A stretch of 8,807 nucleotides of DNA from Candidatus Magasanikbacteria bacterium RIFCSPHIGHO2_02_FULL_50_9b. Its GTDB lineage: Bacteria > Patescibacteriota > Patescibacteriia > Magasanikbacterales > 2-02-FULL-50-9b. Below the pieces are notes generated by a model. The model had not been told where the DNA came from, made no database searches, and saw only the letters and a list, made by a program, of their open reading frames with translations. Shown piece after piece: positions 1-6,063 of this stretch (position 1 is the first letter of the stretch; each line of letters opens with the position of its first letter). The position numbers and the translations under genes were made by a program. The stretch is from contig MFQD01000038.1 in the NCBI GenBank assembly GCA_001782975.1, positions 38,991-47,797 on the forward strand. Direction: 5' to 3'.

Positions 1-734
1 GCGCTGCTGAAATTATTGAAAAAAATTTTGCGCCAGATGGCATTGACATTAACATGGGCTGTCCAGTGTACAAACTCGTGTCAGATTTTAATGGCGCCTG
101 TTTGATGAAAGATCCGGAGCGCGCATGCGCGATTGTGCGCGAAATGAAACGCGCAGTTGCGGCGCCGATTTCGGTGAAAATTCGATTGGGGTGGACAGAG
201 AAGACTGACTGCCTTGACTTTATTAAACGTTTGGAAGATGCTGGTGCTGAATTGGTGACCATTCATGGTCGCACCCGCGCAGCGGGTTATAGTGGCGTTG
301 CTGATTGGGAAATGATTGGACGAGCGCGACGCGAAGTTTCGATTCCCGTGTTATGCAATGGCGATATTCACACACCTGAAGCTGTGTTCGATGCGTTACG
401 CGTCTCCGGATGCGATGGTGTCTTGATTGCGCGCGGAGCGCTCGGCTGCCCGTGGTTCTATCGCTGGTTTCAGGAAATTGCGGAGACAGGCGCGCGCCAA
501 ACAGAAATCACGATTGAACAGCGCGTGCGATTTGTGATGGAGCACCTGCAACTGCATTGTGCCGAATATGGCGAGCACGGCGTTGTTACGTTTCGAAAAC
601 ATCTGTCATATTATTTCAAGGGCATTGAGGGGATGAAGCCGTGGCGCGAACAGCTGATGAAGGTGACGCAGCGAAGTGAATTGGAGAAAATTTTGTGCGC
701 GATGGTTGGCGAGAAGGAAAAAATTTTGGCGTAG
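1..734 (+). CDS. dus: tRNA-dihydrouridine synthase, 5' end missing
   Basis: FMN-dependent enzyme that reduces uridine to dihydrouridine in the D-loop of tRNAs, acting in the cytoplasm with NADPH. The reading frame is open from base 3, so the start lies outside the window. About 244 residues are visible where the family usually has about 320, so roughly 80 N-terminal residues are missing. Visible landmarks in TIM-barrel order are NMGCPV with the catalytic cysteine (codon at 60), NGACLM, VKIRLGW with the FMN-binding lysine, IHGRTRAAGYSGVADW, CNGDI, and ARGALGCPW near the flavin phosphate site. The C-terminal helical tail includes RKHLSYYFKGIEGMKPWR. The usual GRGALGNPW is here ARGALGCPW, a mild variation. 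It ends with TAG five bases before the end of the convergent methyltransferase gene. Family membership is clear. I cannot decide between DusA, DusB and DusC types: NGACLM resembles DusA, whereas HGRT and the NGDI region look more like DusB/DusC. Confidence 0.94.
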   Translation, partial: AAEIIEKNFAPDGIDINMGCPVYKLVSDFNGACLMKDPERACAIVREMKRAVAAPISVKIRLGWTEKTDCLDFIKRLEDAGAELVTIHGRTRAAGYSGVADWEMIGRARREVSIPVLCNGDIHTPEAVFDALRVSGCDGVLIARGALGCPWFYRWFQEIAETGARQTEITIEQRVRFVMEHLQLHCAEYGEHGVVTFRKHLSYYFKGIEGMKPWREQLMKVTQRSELEKILCAMVGEKEKILA

Positions 735-739
735 CGGTG

Positions 740-1246
740 TTATCGCTGATAGAGATAAATTCCGAATCGGTGTTCTGGTTTATCGATTTGTCGTGCATGC
801 CATGCATGCATCGGGAAAACGTAACAGAGTACGCGCGCGCCGGGCTTGAGTTCATGCTCTAATTTCGCGCGTAGCTTTTCCATGATGCGCGGCGTGAGAA
901 AAACAATGATGAGATCAGCGTCGACGAGCGAGACATTCCACAAATTTTTATAGGATATTTTCGGTTTATTATTGCGCACAAACAAGAGTCGGGCTTGTGC
1001 GATGAGATAGGGGATGAGTGATATTTCACAGCCCGCAGCGTGAGCCCCCCGCTTTGCGGCAGCAAAGAGAATACGGCCATCACCGCACCCGATTTCAAAG
1101 ATTTTTTGTTTTGGTTTGATGCGAGCCAGTGCAATAATACGCTGAACATCGTCGGCGCGGCACGGAACCCATGGCGCGGCGCTGTGGGCAGCGTAGGCGT
1201 AGGAGAGGAGGAGAAGAAAAATGATGGAGAAAATTAGAAATTCCAT
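740..1246 (-). CDS. Membrane-anchored class I SAM methyltransferase, FAM173/aKMT-like (putative protein-lysine methyltransferase)
   Basis: A 168-residue protein. Residues 3-20 form one hydrophobic membrane segment and the rest is a compact Rossmann methyltransferase. Visible features are APWVPCRADDV just after the anchor, SAM motif I EIGCGDGRI at 51-59, the acidic ribose-binding residue E74 in GCEIS, NLWNVSLVDADLIIVFLTP (about 101-118), and LKPGARVLCYVFPMHAW. This order and spacing match the FAM173 family, whose eukaryotic members methylate lysines of the ATP synthase c subunit and ADP/ATP carrier, and the archaeal broad-specificity lysine methyltransferase aKMT. Assignment to that family is from my reading; the substrate here is unknown. 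No positive residue precedes the anchor and basic residues follow it, so the catalytic domain probably faces the cytoplasm. No Shine-Dalgarno precedes the ATG. An extended -10 box ends six bases before it, so the transcript may be leaderless. No ATP synthase gene is nearby. Confidence 0.88.
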   Translation of the reverse strand: MEFLIFSIIFLLLLSYAYAAHSAAPWVPCRADDVQRIIALARIKPKQKIFEIGCGDGRILFAAAKRGAHAAGCEISLIPYLIAQARLLFVRNNKPKISYKNLWNVSLVDADLIIVFLTPRIMEKLRAKLEHELKPGARVLCYVFPMHAWHARQIDKPEHRFGIYLYQR

Positions 1247-1252
1247 CTCTAC

Positions 1253-1261
1253 ATTTTAGCA
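1253..1261 (-). promoter_or_regulatory. Extended -10 promoter of the methyltransferase gene
   Basis: Read on the minus strand this is TGC followed by TAAAAT, then six bases and the ATG at 1246. No good -35 hexamer is seen, but an extended -10 can work without one. The predicted transcription start falls at or within a base or two of the ATG. The -35 region would overlap the outer arm of the palindrome at 1267-1353. Confidence 0.55.
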
Positions 1262-1266
1262 TACAC

Positions 1267-1353
1267 TTTACATTGAGTCTGGATTCGATCCGGGGCAGTC
1301 GGAATTGCCGACCGGCAATTCCTTTATGCCCTTCGAATCCAGATTCCTGTAAA
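1267..1353. repeat. 87-bp nested palindrome with T-arm-like outer arms
   Basis: The two halves can pair over almost their full length. From outside inward: TTTACA (1267-1272) with TGTAAA (1348-1353); an 11-bp perfect arm TCTGGATTCGA (1278-1288) with its complement (1333-1343), extendable by GAG/TTC with one G-T pair; GGGCA (1293-1297) with TGCCC (1327-1331); and a 9-bp stem GGAATTGCC (1301-1309) with GGCAATTCC (1314-1322) around a GACC loop. The core CTGGATTCGA also occurs in the T-arm of the adjacent tRNA-Gln gene (plus-strand sense at 1406-1415). No open reading frame and no obvious target-site duplication are seen. It lies between the tRNA terminator and the methyltransferase promoter. It could be a small non-autonomous mobile element, a recombination or attachment site, or a structured RNA or terminator; the sequence alone does not decide. 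Confidence 0.8.
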
Positions 1354-1354
1354 C

Positions 1355-1394
1355 AAATTAAAATTCCCATCACGATGGATGGGAATTTTAATTT
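1355..1394 (-). terminator. Perfect A/T-rich hairpin, probable terminator of the tRNA-Gln transcript
   Basis: A perfect 17-bp inverted repeat (1355-1371 and 1378-1394) with a 6-base loop. The stem is GATGGG/CCCATC next to the loop and AAATTAAAATT/AATTTTAATTT at the base. Read on the minus strand it begins at the last base of the tRNA CCA end, and the U-rich run ATTTTAATTT forms the outer 3' arm of the stem. The same structure reads equally well on the + strand, so it could act in both directions. There is no separate pure T-tract beyond the stem. Confidence 0.7.
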
Positions 1395-1467
1395 GGCTCC
1401 GGGACCTGGATTCGAACCAAGATAGCATGCTCCAGAGGCATGAGTCCTACCATTAGACGATCCCGGA
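1394..1467 (-). tRNA. tRNA-Gln, anticodon CTG
   Basis: A complete cloverleaf of 74 bases including the encoded CCA. The acceptor arm TCCGGGA pairs perfectly with TCCCGGA. The D-arm is GTCT/GGAC with an AATGGTA loop. The anticodon stem CATGC/GCATG encloses the loop CTCTGGA, giving anticodon CTG (plus strand 1433-1435) for codon CAG. The variable loop is CTAT, and the T-arm is CTTGG/CCAGG with a TTCGAAT loop. The U1-A72 pair and discriminator G73 agree with glutamine identity as known from bacterial tRNA-Gln. It lies downstream of dnaX on the same strand but has its own promoter-like sequence, and its 3' end abuts a strong hairpin. Confidence 0.96.
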
Positions 1468-1477
1468 ACGCGGCAAG

Positions 1478-1506
1478 ACTATAACAAATTTAAATCATTT
1501 ACGCAA
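1478..1506 (-). promoter_or_regulatory. Promoter of tRNA-Gln, overlapping the end of dnaX
   Basis: On the minus strand: -35 TTGCGT (1501-1506, inside the last dnaX codons), a 17-base spacer, then an extended -10 TGT-TATAGT with the hexamer at 1478-1483. The predicted start is a few bases before the mature tRNA 5' end at 1467, leaving a very short leader. Confidence 0.6.
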
Positions 1507-2998
1507 CAACCCGACCACCAAAGGTGTCGAGTGCTGCAGCAACATTTGGATCGTGAGACATGAGGTCAGGATCATATTCGGCAACATAGGTCACCGTCGC
1601 GCCGCACAGTTCAGACAGGCGAGCCTCGATGCGAGTTTTGAGCTTCAAGTCAATCAACCGCTCGCGATGCATGGGAAATCGAACGGACAAAACAATCTGA
1701 TTGTCGCGTACGTCAGTAATTGCAGTGGCAGCGAGCACAATACCGAGCGACGGCTGTTCGGTAACGATTGCCTGAACTGCTTGTGGCCAAAACCGCTCAA
1801 TGATTTCGCGTGAAATAGTTGTGACCGAATTCGGCTCGACACGCGGCGGTGGTGCGACAGGAGTGGGAGTCTGTTGCTTTGTTTCTGGCGGACGTTGAGC
1901 AGGTGCCGCCTCAATCGTCGTCGCAATGACTAAATGCAGTGGAAAAAAAGGCGAAGCGATTGTTTTATAAAGTGATCGTTTTTCCACCAGCTGAGCAATG
2001 AGCCGACCGAGCCATGCAGCGGGTAGCGCACGCGTCGCGCCAAGCAGCTGCTGCGTTTCATCATCAGAAAAAATTCCCAAATAGCGCGGCACCACACCGG
2101 TGGCGCCGCAGACCATCAGTTCGTGTGCGCGGCGTAACAGCGCATCGTGAAACGCAACGAGATCAGTGCCTGATTCAAACAGCTCTGCCACAAGAGTAAA
2201 ACAGGCGACCGCATCAGATGCGTGCAGCCGATTAATGAATTCAATTGTTTCGCTGAACGAGCTCGGTGGTAATAGTGCAGCGGCAACCTCATCCGTGATC
2301 GTGTCCGCGTGCAGCGCGAGCAGTTGTCCGAGCAATGATTCTGCATCACGCATCGCACCACCTGATACCGCAAGAATTTTTTGCACCACTGAATCCGCAA
2401 CAGTCACATTTTCTGCTGCTGCAATTGCGCGCAACTTCTCTTGCATCACTGACAGCGCCAGTGGTTGAAAAATAAATCGTTGGCACCGCGAAGCAACGGT
2501 TGCCGGAATCTTGTGTAATTCTGTTGTTGCCAAAATATAGATGACATGTGCCGGCGGCTCTTCAAGCGATTTCAGCAGCGCGTTGAAAGAGGACGTCGAC
2601 AACATGTGCACTTCATCAATAATAAAAATTTTACACCGATCTCGTGTCGGAAGCACACGCGAATTTTCAATAATCTCTTCGCGTACGGTGTCAACGCCTG
2701 TGTGCGTTGCGGCATCAAGCTCAATCACATCAATCGAACGTCCGGCAGTGATGTCAGTGCAGCTCGGACACTGTCCACACGGCTCAAACATCCCTGCGGC
2801 GCGCGTGTGACAATTCACTGCCTTTGCAAGCACGCGTGCCGTCGTTGTTTTACCCGTGCCGCGGGTGCCGGCAAATAAATACGCATGCGCCGTGCGTCCT
2901 GACACCAATTGGTTTTTGAGCGTTGTGATAATTCCGACTTGACCGTGGATGTCAGCAAACTGTTGCGGACGATATTTTCGATACAGGGTGTGGCTCAT
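1499..2998 (-). CDS. dnaX: DNA polymerase III subunit tau/gamma (clamp-loader ATPase)
   Basis: Motor subunit of the clamp loader that opens the sliding beta clamp and places it on primed DNA, acting at the replication fork. The 499-residue protein starts MSHTLYRKYRPQQFADIHGQ, typical for the family. Visible motifs are Walker A GTRGTGKTT (44-52), the zinc site C63, C74, C77 and C80, Walker B IFIIDEVHM (124-132), sensor 1 ATTE (157-160), the SRC arginine-finger motif (170-172) and sensor 2 GGAMRDAES (213-221). The collar domain runs to about 365. A Pro/Gln-rich linker (about 365-390) and a C-terminal domain to 499 follow, so the full product is tau-like though shorter than E. coli tau (643). 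A TTTTTTT run at codons 350-352 is discussed as a possible slippage site. No Shine-Dalgarno is visible; an extended -10 lies nine bases before the ATG, so it may be transcribed separately as well as from cysS. Confidence 0.97.
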   Translation of the reverse strand: MSHTLYRKYRPQQFADIHGQVGIITTLKNQLVSGRTAHAYLFAGTRGTGKTTTARVLAKAVNCHTRAAGMFEPCGQCPSCTDITAGRSIDVIELDAATHTGVDTVREEIIENSRVLPTRDRCKIFIIDEVHMLSTSSFNALLKSLEEPPAHVIYILATTELHKIPATVASRCQRFIFQPLALSVMQEKLRAIAAAENVTVADSVVQKILAVSGGAMRDAESLLGQLLALHADTITDEVAAALLPPSSFSETIEFINRLHASDAVACFTLVAELFESGTDLVAFHDALLRRAHELMVCGATGVVPRYLGIFSDDETQQLLGATRALPAAWLGRLIAQLVEKRSLYKTIASPFFPLHLVIATTIEAAPAQRPPETKQQTPTPVAPPPRVEPNSVTTISREIIERFWPQAVQAIVTEQPSLGIVLAATAITDVRDNQIVLSVRFPMHRERLIDLKLKTRIEARLSELCGATVTYVAEYDPDLMSHDPNVAAALDTFGGRVVA

Positions 2999-3007
2999 AG
3001 CCGATCA

Positions 3008-3035
3008 AGTTTACCACGTTCGCCGAGAACCGCAA
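3008..3035 (-). promoter_or_regulatory. Extended -10 promoter of dnaX
   Basis: On the minus strand: TTGCGG (3030-3035), a 16-base spacer, and TGG-TAAACT with the hexamer at 3008-3013, nine bases before the dnaX ATG. The surrounding 12-mer GTGGTAAACTTG occurs again in front of cysS (7512-7523). The predicted start is within a few bases of the ATG, so the mRNA would be nearly leaderless. Confidence 0.45.
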
Positions 3036-3040
3036 CCCAC

Positions 3041-5566
3041 TCAGAATGTGTTCATGGTTCGTGATCGAATATCTTCTTCAACCAACGCACGATCGCGACC
3101 GCACTTCAGTCGTGCGAGTTGTCGAATTGCCTCGGCAAGCTCCTTGTTGCTGCCTTCTGCTTTGATTGTTTTCATGTTAAACGGTTTGCTCGCGGTACCC
3201 TTGATCAGTAATTTAACGTATGCGGTGTACGCCTCAATGTTGATGAGATCATAGCTCGTGAATGTTGGTGAAAATTCTTTTTGCAGAAATTCTCCGTCCT
3301 CAGCGCCGATGCGAAACGAAATCATCGTGCCGACGTTACCAAAAATTGCGTCGCGCGTTTTTGTGTCATTATTTTGTACGAGCTGACCAACATATTGATG
3401 TGCGATGATCAAATTCAATCGATACTTACGCGCTTCAGACAGAATCGTCGCAATCGAATCAGTAATGAAGTTTTGAAATTCATCAATGTAGAGATAAAAA
3501 TCGGGGCGCTCATTTGAATCCGTGCGAGACAGGGCAGCCATTAAAATCTTACCCACGATAATCATGCCGAGCAAATAGGCGTTCATGTCGCCGAGTTTTC
3601 CTTTTGACAACCGCACGAGCAATATTTTTTTCTTGTCCATCACTTCACGAAAATTGAACGCGCTGTGTTGTTGTCCGATGATCGGCCGCATGTAATCATT
3701 CGACACAAATTGGTTGAGCTTTGACGTGATGTACGGAACCATGTTTTGCAGCGACGCTTCGCCACCAGCCTTCTGCGCTTCTTTGGTCCAGAAATCATAT
3801 GCCACTGGATTTTTGCATTTTGACAGTTTATAGCGGCGAAATTCTTCATCAGCCAGCAGCTTTGGAATTTCCATCAATGTCGACCCTGACTCAGGATCAT
3901 CCATGAGCAGCAACATAGAGTTACGCATGTACTGTTCAAACATCGGGCCACCGGTTGCGCGCAAATCATACAGCTTGTCAAAAATCTTGATCATCTCATT
4001 GATCACGAATGTTTTTTGCTCTGGATAGCGCTCATCAAATTCCATGAGATTCAAGCCCTGTGGCCGTGCAATGTCAGCCGGATCAAATAAAATAACGTCG
4101 TCCGCGCGCGACGCTGGCACGTGCGCGAGCACGTCATCAACCAAATCACCATGCGGATCGATCACGCAAATACCATCGCCATTTGCAATGTCCTGCGCCG
4201 CAAGATTTTCAAGAAACACGGATTTACCCACACCAGATTTACCGATAATGTAGGTGTGGCGCGCTCGGTCGTCGCGCGACATGCGAATATCAGTGCGAAT
4301 GCCACGATAATCGTTGTAGCCGAGCAAAATTCCTTCTTTTGGAATGTTGTTTGGCGGCGGTGCCTTGCGCGCGGTGAGCCATTTGATGTTCGGTGTGTCG
4401 GTTGAAGGAAGTGGAAAGTGGAACAGAGATCCAAGCTCCTCGGTATTCAACAGCACCGAGCGGCTCTCGTGCAGCACGCGATAGATAAAATCCTTGATGA
4501 TGCGCTTTTGACCAGACGGCACAGAAACGGAAAAGCTGTTGCCATAGTGGTATGAATTAAATTGTGCAAACGCGCCCGCAATTTGGTCAAACATTTGTCG
4601 CGCGCGCATTTTTTCTTGCGCACACACCACGACGCGTACGCTGACATCAAGTCCGGCTCGGCTCGCTTTTTCTTCAATACCTTTTACCACCTCCTGTTCC
4701 ATAGGCGACAGGTGGTACACTGGATTTTTCGGGTCAGCATGTTTTTTAAACGCAATGTGACGCTGAAAAAATGTCGCAAGCCCGCTCCGAATCGCCAGTT
4801 TTTCAAACTTTCCCCCTTGCTGAATTTCGCGTGCAAGCCAAATGCCTTCCTTGCGCCATCGTTTTTTCGCCGAGCGTACGACGAGTTGAATTGCCGCACC
4901 ATCAGGAGCGGCAACTTTTGCGAGCGCATTGGTGATGGCGCTCAGTGGGTCTGAATCAATTTTTTTATACGTCTTAATCGGGAACGCATTTTTTCGCTTG
5001 AATGTCAGATACCCGGCAAGTATGGCGCCAGTTGGGGTGAAAATGTTGTAGTCAGTTGCCTCTTCGATCACTGCCGCGGGGAACTGAGCATGGATTTGCT
5101 CCTCCATAAACACCTGCATGATTTTTGGTACGGCAACATAAAAATAAATGAGACCACCGTGCACCACAATTTCAAAACTGAAATGGTCATCACGCCCGAA
5201 GAGCCATGCCTTGATACCACGTTGCGCGCGCAAGCCACCGATATTTGCAAACAGCGTTTCCATGACTGCCACTTCCTCGCGAATTTTTTGAATCGCGTGT
5301 GATTCAGCGCCACCCATTCCTTTTTGTGAGTCCTCTTTGCGTTCGCGCGGGACGGTGATTTGCAGCACCGATTGTTGAAAACTGGCATGATGCTCAAAAC
5401 GATGTCGCAGTATGGTACGCAGTAAAAAGAGCAACACGATGAAACCAACACCAACAGCGACGGGAATTAAAATGCTAACCGCGATCGCGCCGTTTGCGGT
5501 GAGGCTACCGGTGAAATCGACGAGGCCAGTTGTTGAAGGATCCGCAATTGCGAGTTGAAAGAGCAT
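3041..5566 (-). CDS. Membrane-anchored TraD/VirD4-like (type IV secretion coupling, DUF87-type) ATPase
   Basis: An 841-residue protein with three parts. Residues about 27-50 form a hydrophobic membrane anchor near the N-terminus, followed by basic residues (RTILRHR), so the bulk faces the cytoplasm. Residues about 100-400 form a large region I do not recognise. Residues about 435-800 form a RecA-like motor domain: Walker A GKSGVGKS (442-449), the conserved ICVIDPHGDL (466-475), Walker B FYLYIDEFQNF (690-700) and the sensor-like AHQYVGQL (723-730). IDPHGDL and DEFQNF are typical of conjugative coupling proteins and DUF87/HerA-like DNA pumps. The likely role is ATP-driven movement of DNA or protein at the membrane, possibly with a type IV pilus or uptake system; this is inference. 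No relaxase or full type IV secretion gene set is in view. It follows the small helical protein by 17 bases, with no clear promoter, so the two are probably co-transcribed. It ends with TGA 42 bases before dnaX. Confidence 0.92.
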   Translation of the reverse strand: MLFQLAIADPSTTGLVDFTGSLTANGAIAVSILIPVAVGVGFIVLLFLLRTILRHRFEHHASFQQSVLQITVPRERKEDSQKGMGGAESHAIQKIREEVAVMETLFANIGGLRAQRGIKAWLFGRDDHFSFEIVVHGGLIYFYVAVPKIMQVFMEEQIHAQFPAAVIEEATDYNIFTPTGAILAGYLTFKRKNAFPIKTYKKIDSDPLSAITNALAKVAAPDGAAIQLVVRSAKKRWRKEGIWLAREIQQGGKFEKLAIRSGLATFFQRHIAFKKHADPKNPVYHLSPMEQEVVKGIEEKASRAGLDVSVRVVVCAQEKMRARQMFDQIAGAFAQFNSYHYGNSFSVSVPSGQKRIIKDFIYRVLHESRSVLLNTEELGSLFHFPLPSTDTPNIKWLTARKAPPPNNIPKEGILLGYNDYRGIRTDIRMSRDDRARHTYIIGKSGVGKSVFLENLAAQDIANGDGICVIDPHGDLVDDVLAHVPASRADDVILFDPADIARPQGLNLMEFDERYPEQKTFVINEMIKIFDKLYDLRATGGPMFEQYMRNSMLLLMDDPESGSTLMEIPKLLADEEFRRYKLSKCKNPVAYDFWTKEAQKAGGEASLQNMVPYITSKLNQFVSNDYMRPIIGQQHSAFNFREVMDKKKILLVRLSKGKLGDMNAYLLGMIIVGKILMAALSRTDSNERPDFYLYIDEFQNFITDSIATILSEARKYRLNLIIAHQYVGQLVQNNDTKTRDAIFGNVGTMISFRIGAEDGEFLQKEFSPTFTSYDLINIEAYTAYVKLLIKGTASKPFNMKTIKAEGSNKELAEAIRQLARLKCGRDRALVEEDIRSRTMNTF

Positions 5567-5583
5567 ACGTTCTTAAAATTGGT

Positions 5584-6057
5584 TCACGCCGCGGGTGCGT
5601 GTTGGCGTTCGTACAACCCCTGAATTTTGTCAGCCTTAATTTTTGCTTCTTGTTCAAGAAAAAATCTATTGACACCGGGTATGATGAGAAGCCATTCACG
5701 AATCATGCGCAAAATTTTTTTTATTTGGAGCAATCCACCACGGATCATTCCGGAAATTTGTGTCGCGAGCAACTCTCCTGTTTCCTTAAATTTTCGTTTG
5801 CGATCTGCAGGGAGTTGTTTATAAATGTCCGCGATATTTTCAGACAGCACCAGCTCAACTTCTTTCTGAATGTTGTCTGCAACAGGCGCTGCATCAGGTG
5901 CGAACGTTGGCAGGGCGGGGAGCGGCGCAGCAACTGTCTGAGATTTTTGACGCGCTTCGGTAGATTCAGCAGATGCCGCAACAGCAGATTCAACACGCTC
6001 TGTCGCTCGTTCCGCGACAGGGAGTTGTTCTGCTTGAAACGTTTGTGGCTCAGCCAT
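5584..6057 (-). CDS. Small conserved helical protein upstream of the TraD-like ATPase, function unknown
   Basis: A 157-residue protein in two parts. Residues 1-60 are rich in Ala, Glu, Pro and Thr and look disordered. Residues about 63-152 are predicted helical and carry the recognisable stretch, including SENIADIYKQLPADRKRKFKE and, near the end, IIPGVNRFFLEQEAKIKADK. From memory, proteins with this C-terminal signature occur in CPR genomes and often lie next to this kind of ATPase; I cannot name a family. There is no signal peptide. The segment around 108-130 (LLQIKKILRMIREWLLIIPG) is amphipathic and might sit on a membrane. It starts six bases after the cysS stop and ends 17 bases before the ATPase start, which suggests joint expression and perhaps a shared complex. 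AGG lies eight bases before the ATG as a weak ribosome site, and an extended -10 box overlaps the cysS stop codon. Confidence 0.85.
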   Translation of the reverse strand: MAEPQTFQAEQLPVAERATERVESAVAASAESTEARQKSQTVAAPLPALPTFAPDAAPVADNIQKEVELVLSENIADIYKQLPADRKRKFKETGELLATQISGMIRGGLLQIKKILRMIREWLLIIPGVNRFFLEQEAKIKADKIQGLYERQHAPAA

Positions 6058-6063
6058 AGACGC

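Noticed and set aside
735..739. Terminator between the convergent dus and methyltransferase genes
   Set aside because: Only a 4-bp AGCG/CGCT stem is found near 733-748, without a T-run; it is too weak to call.
1267..1353. A second, degenerate tRNA gene in the palindrome
   Set aside because: The size and T-arm-like sequence fit loosely, but the pairing is one long hairpin, with no D-arm, anticodon arm or acceptor arm.
4562..4954. 130-codon plus-strand frame inside the ATPase gene
   Set aside because: It lies antisense to conserved coding sequence and has no recognisable domain or promoter.
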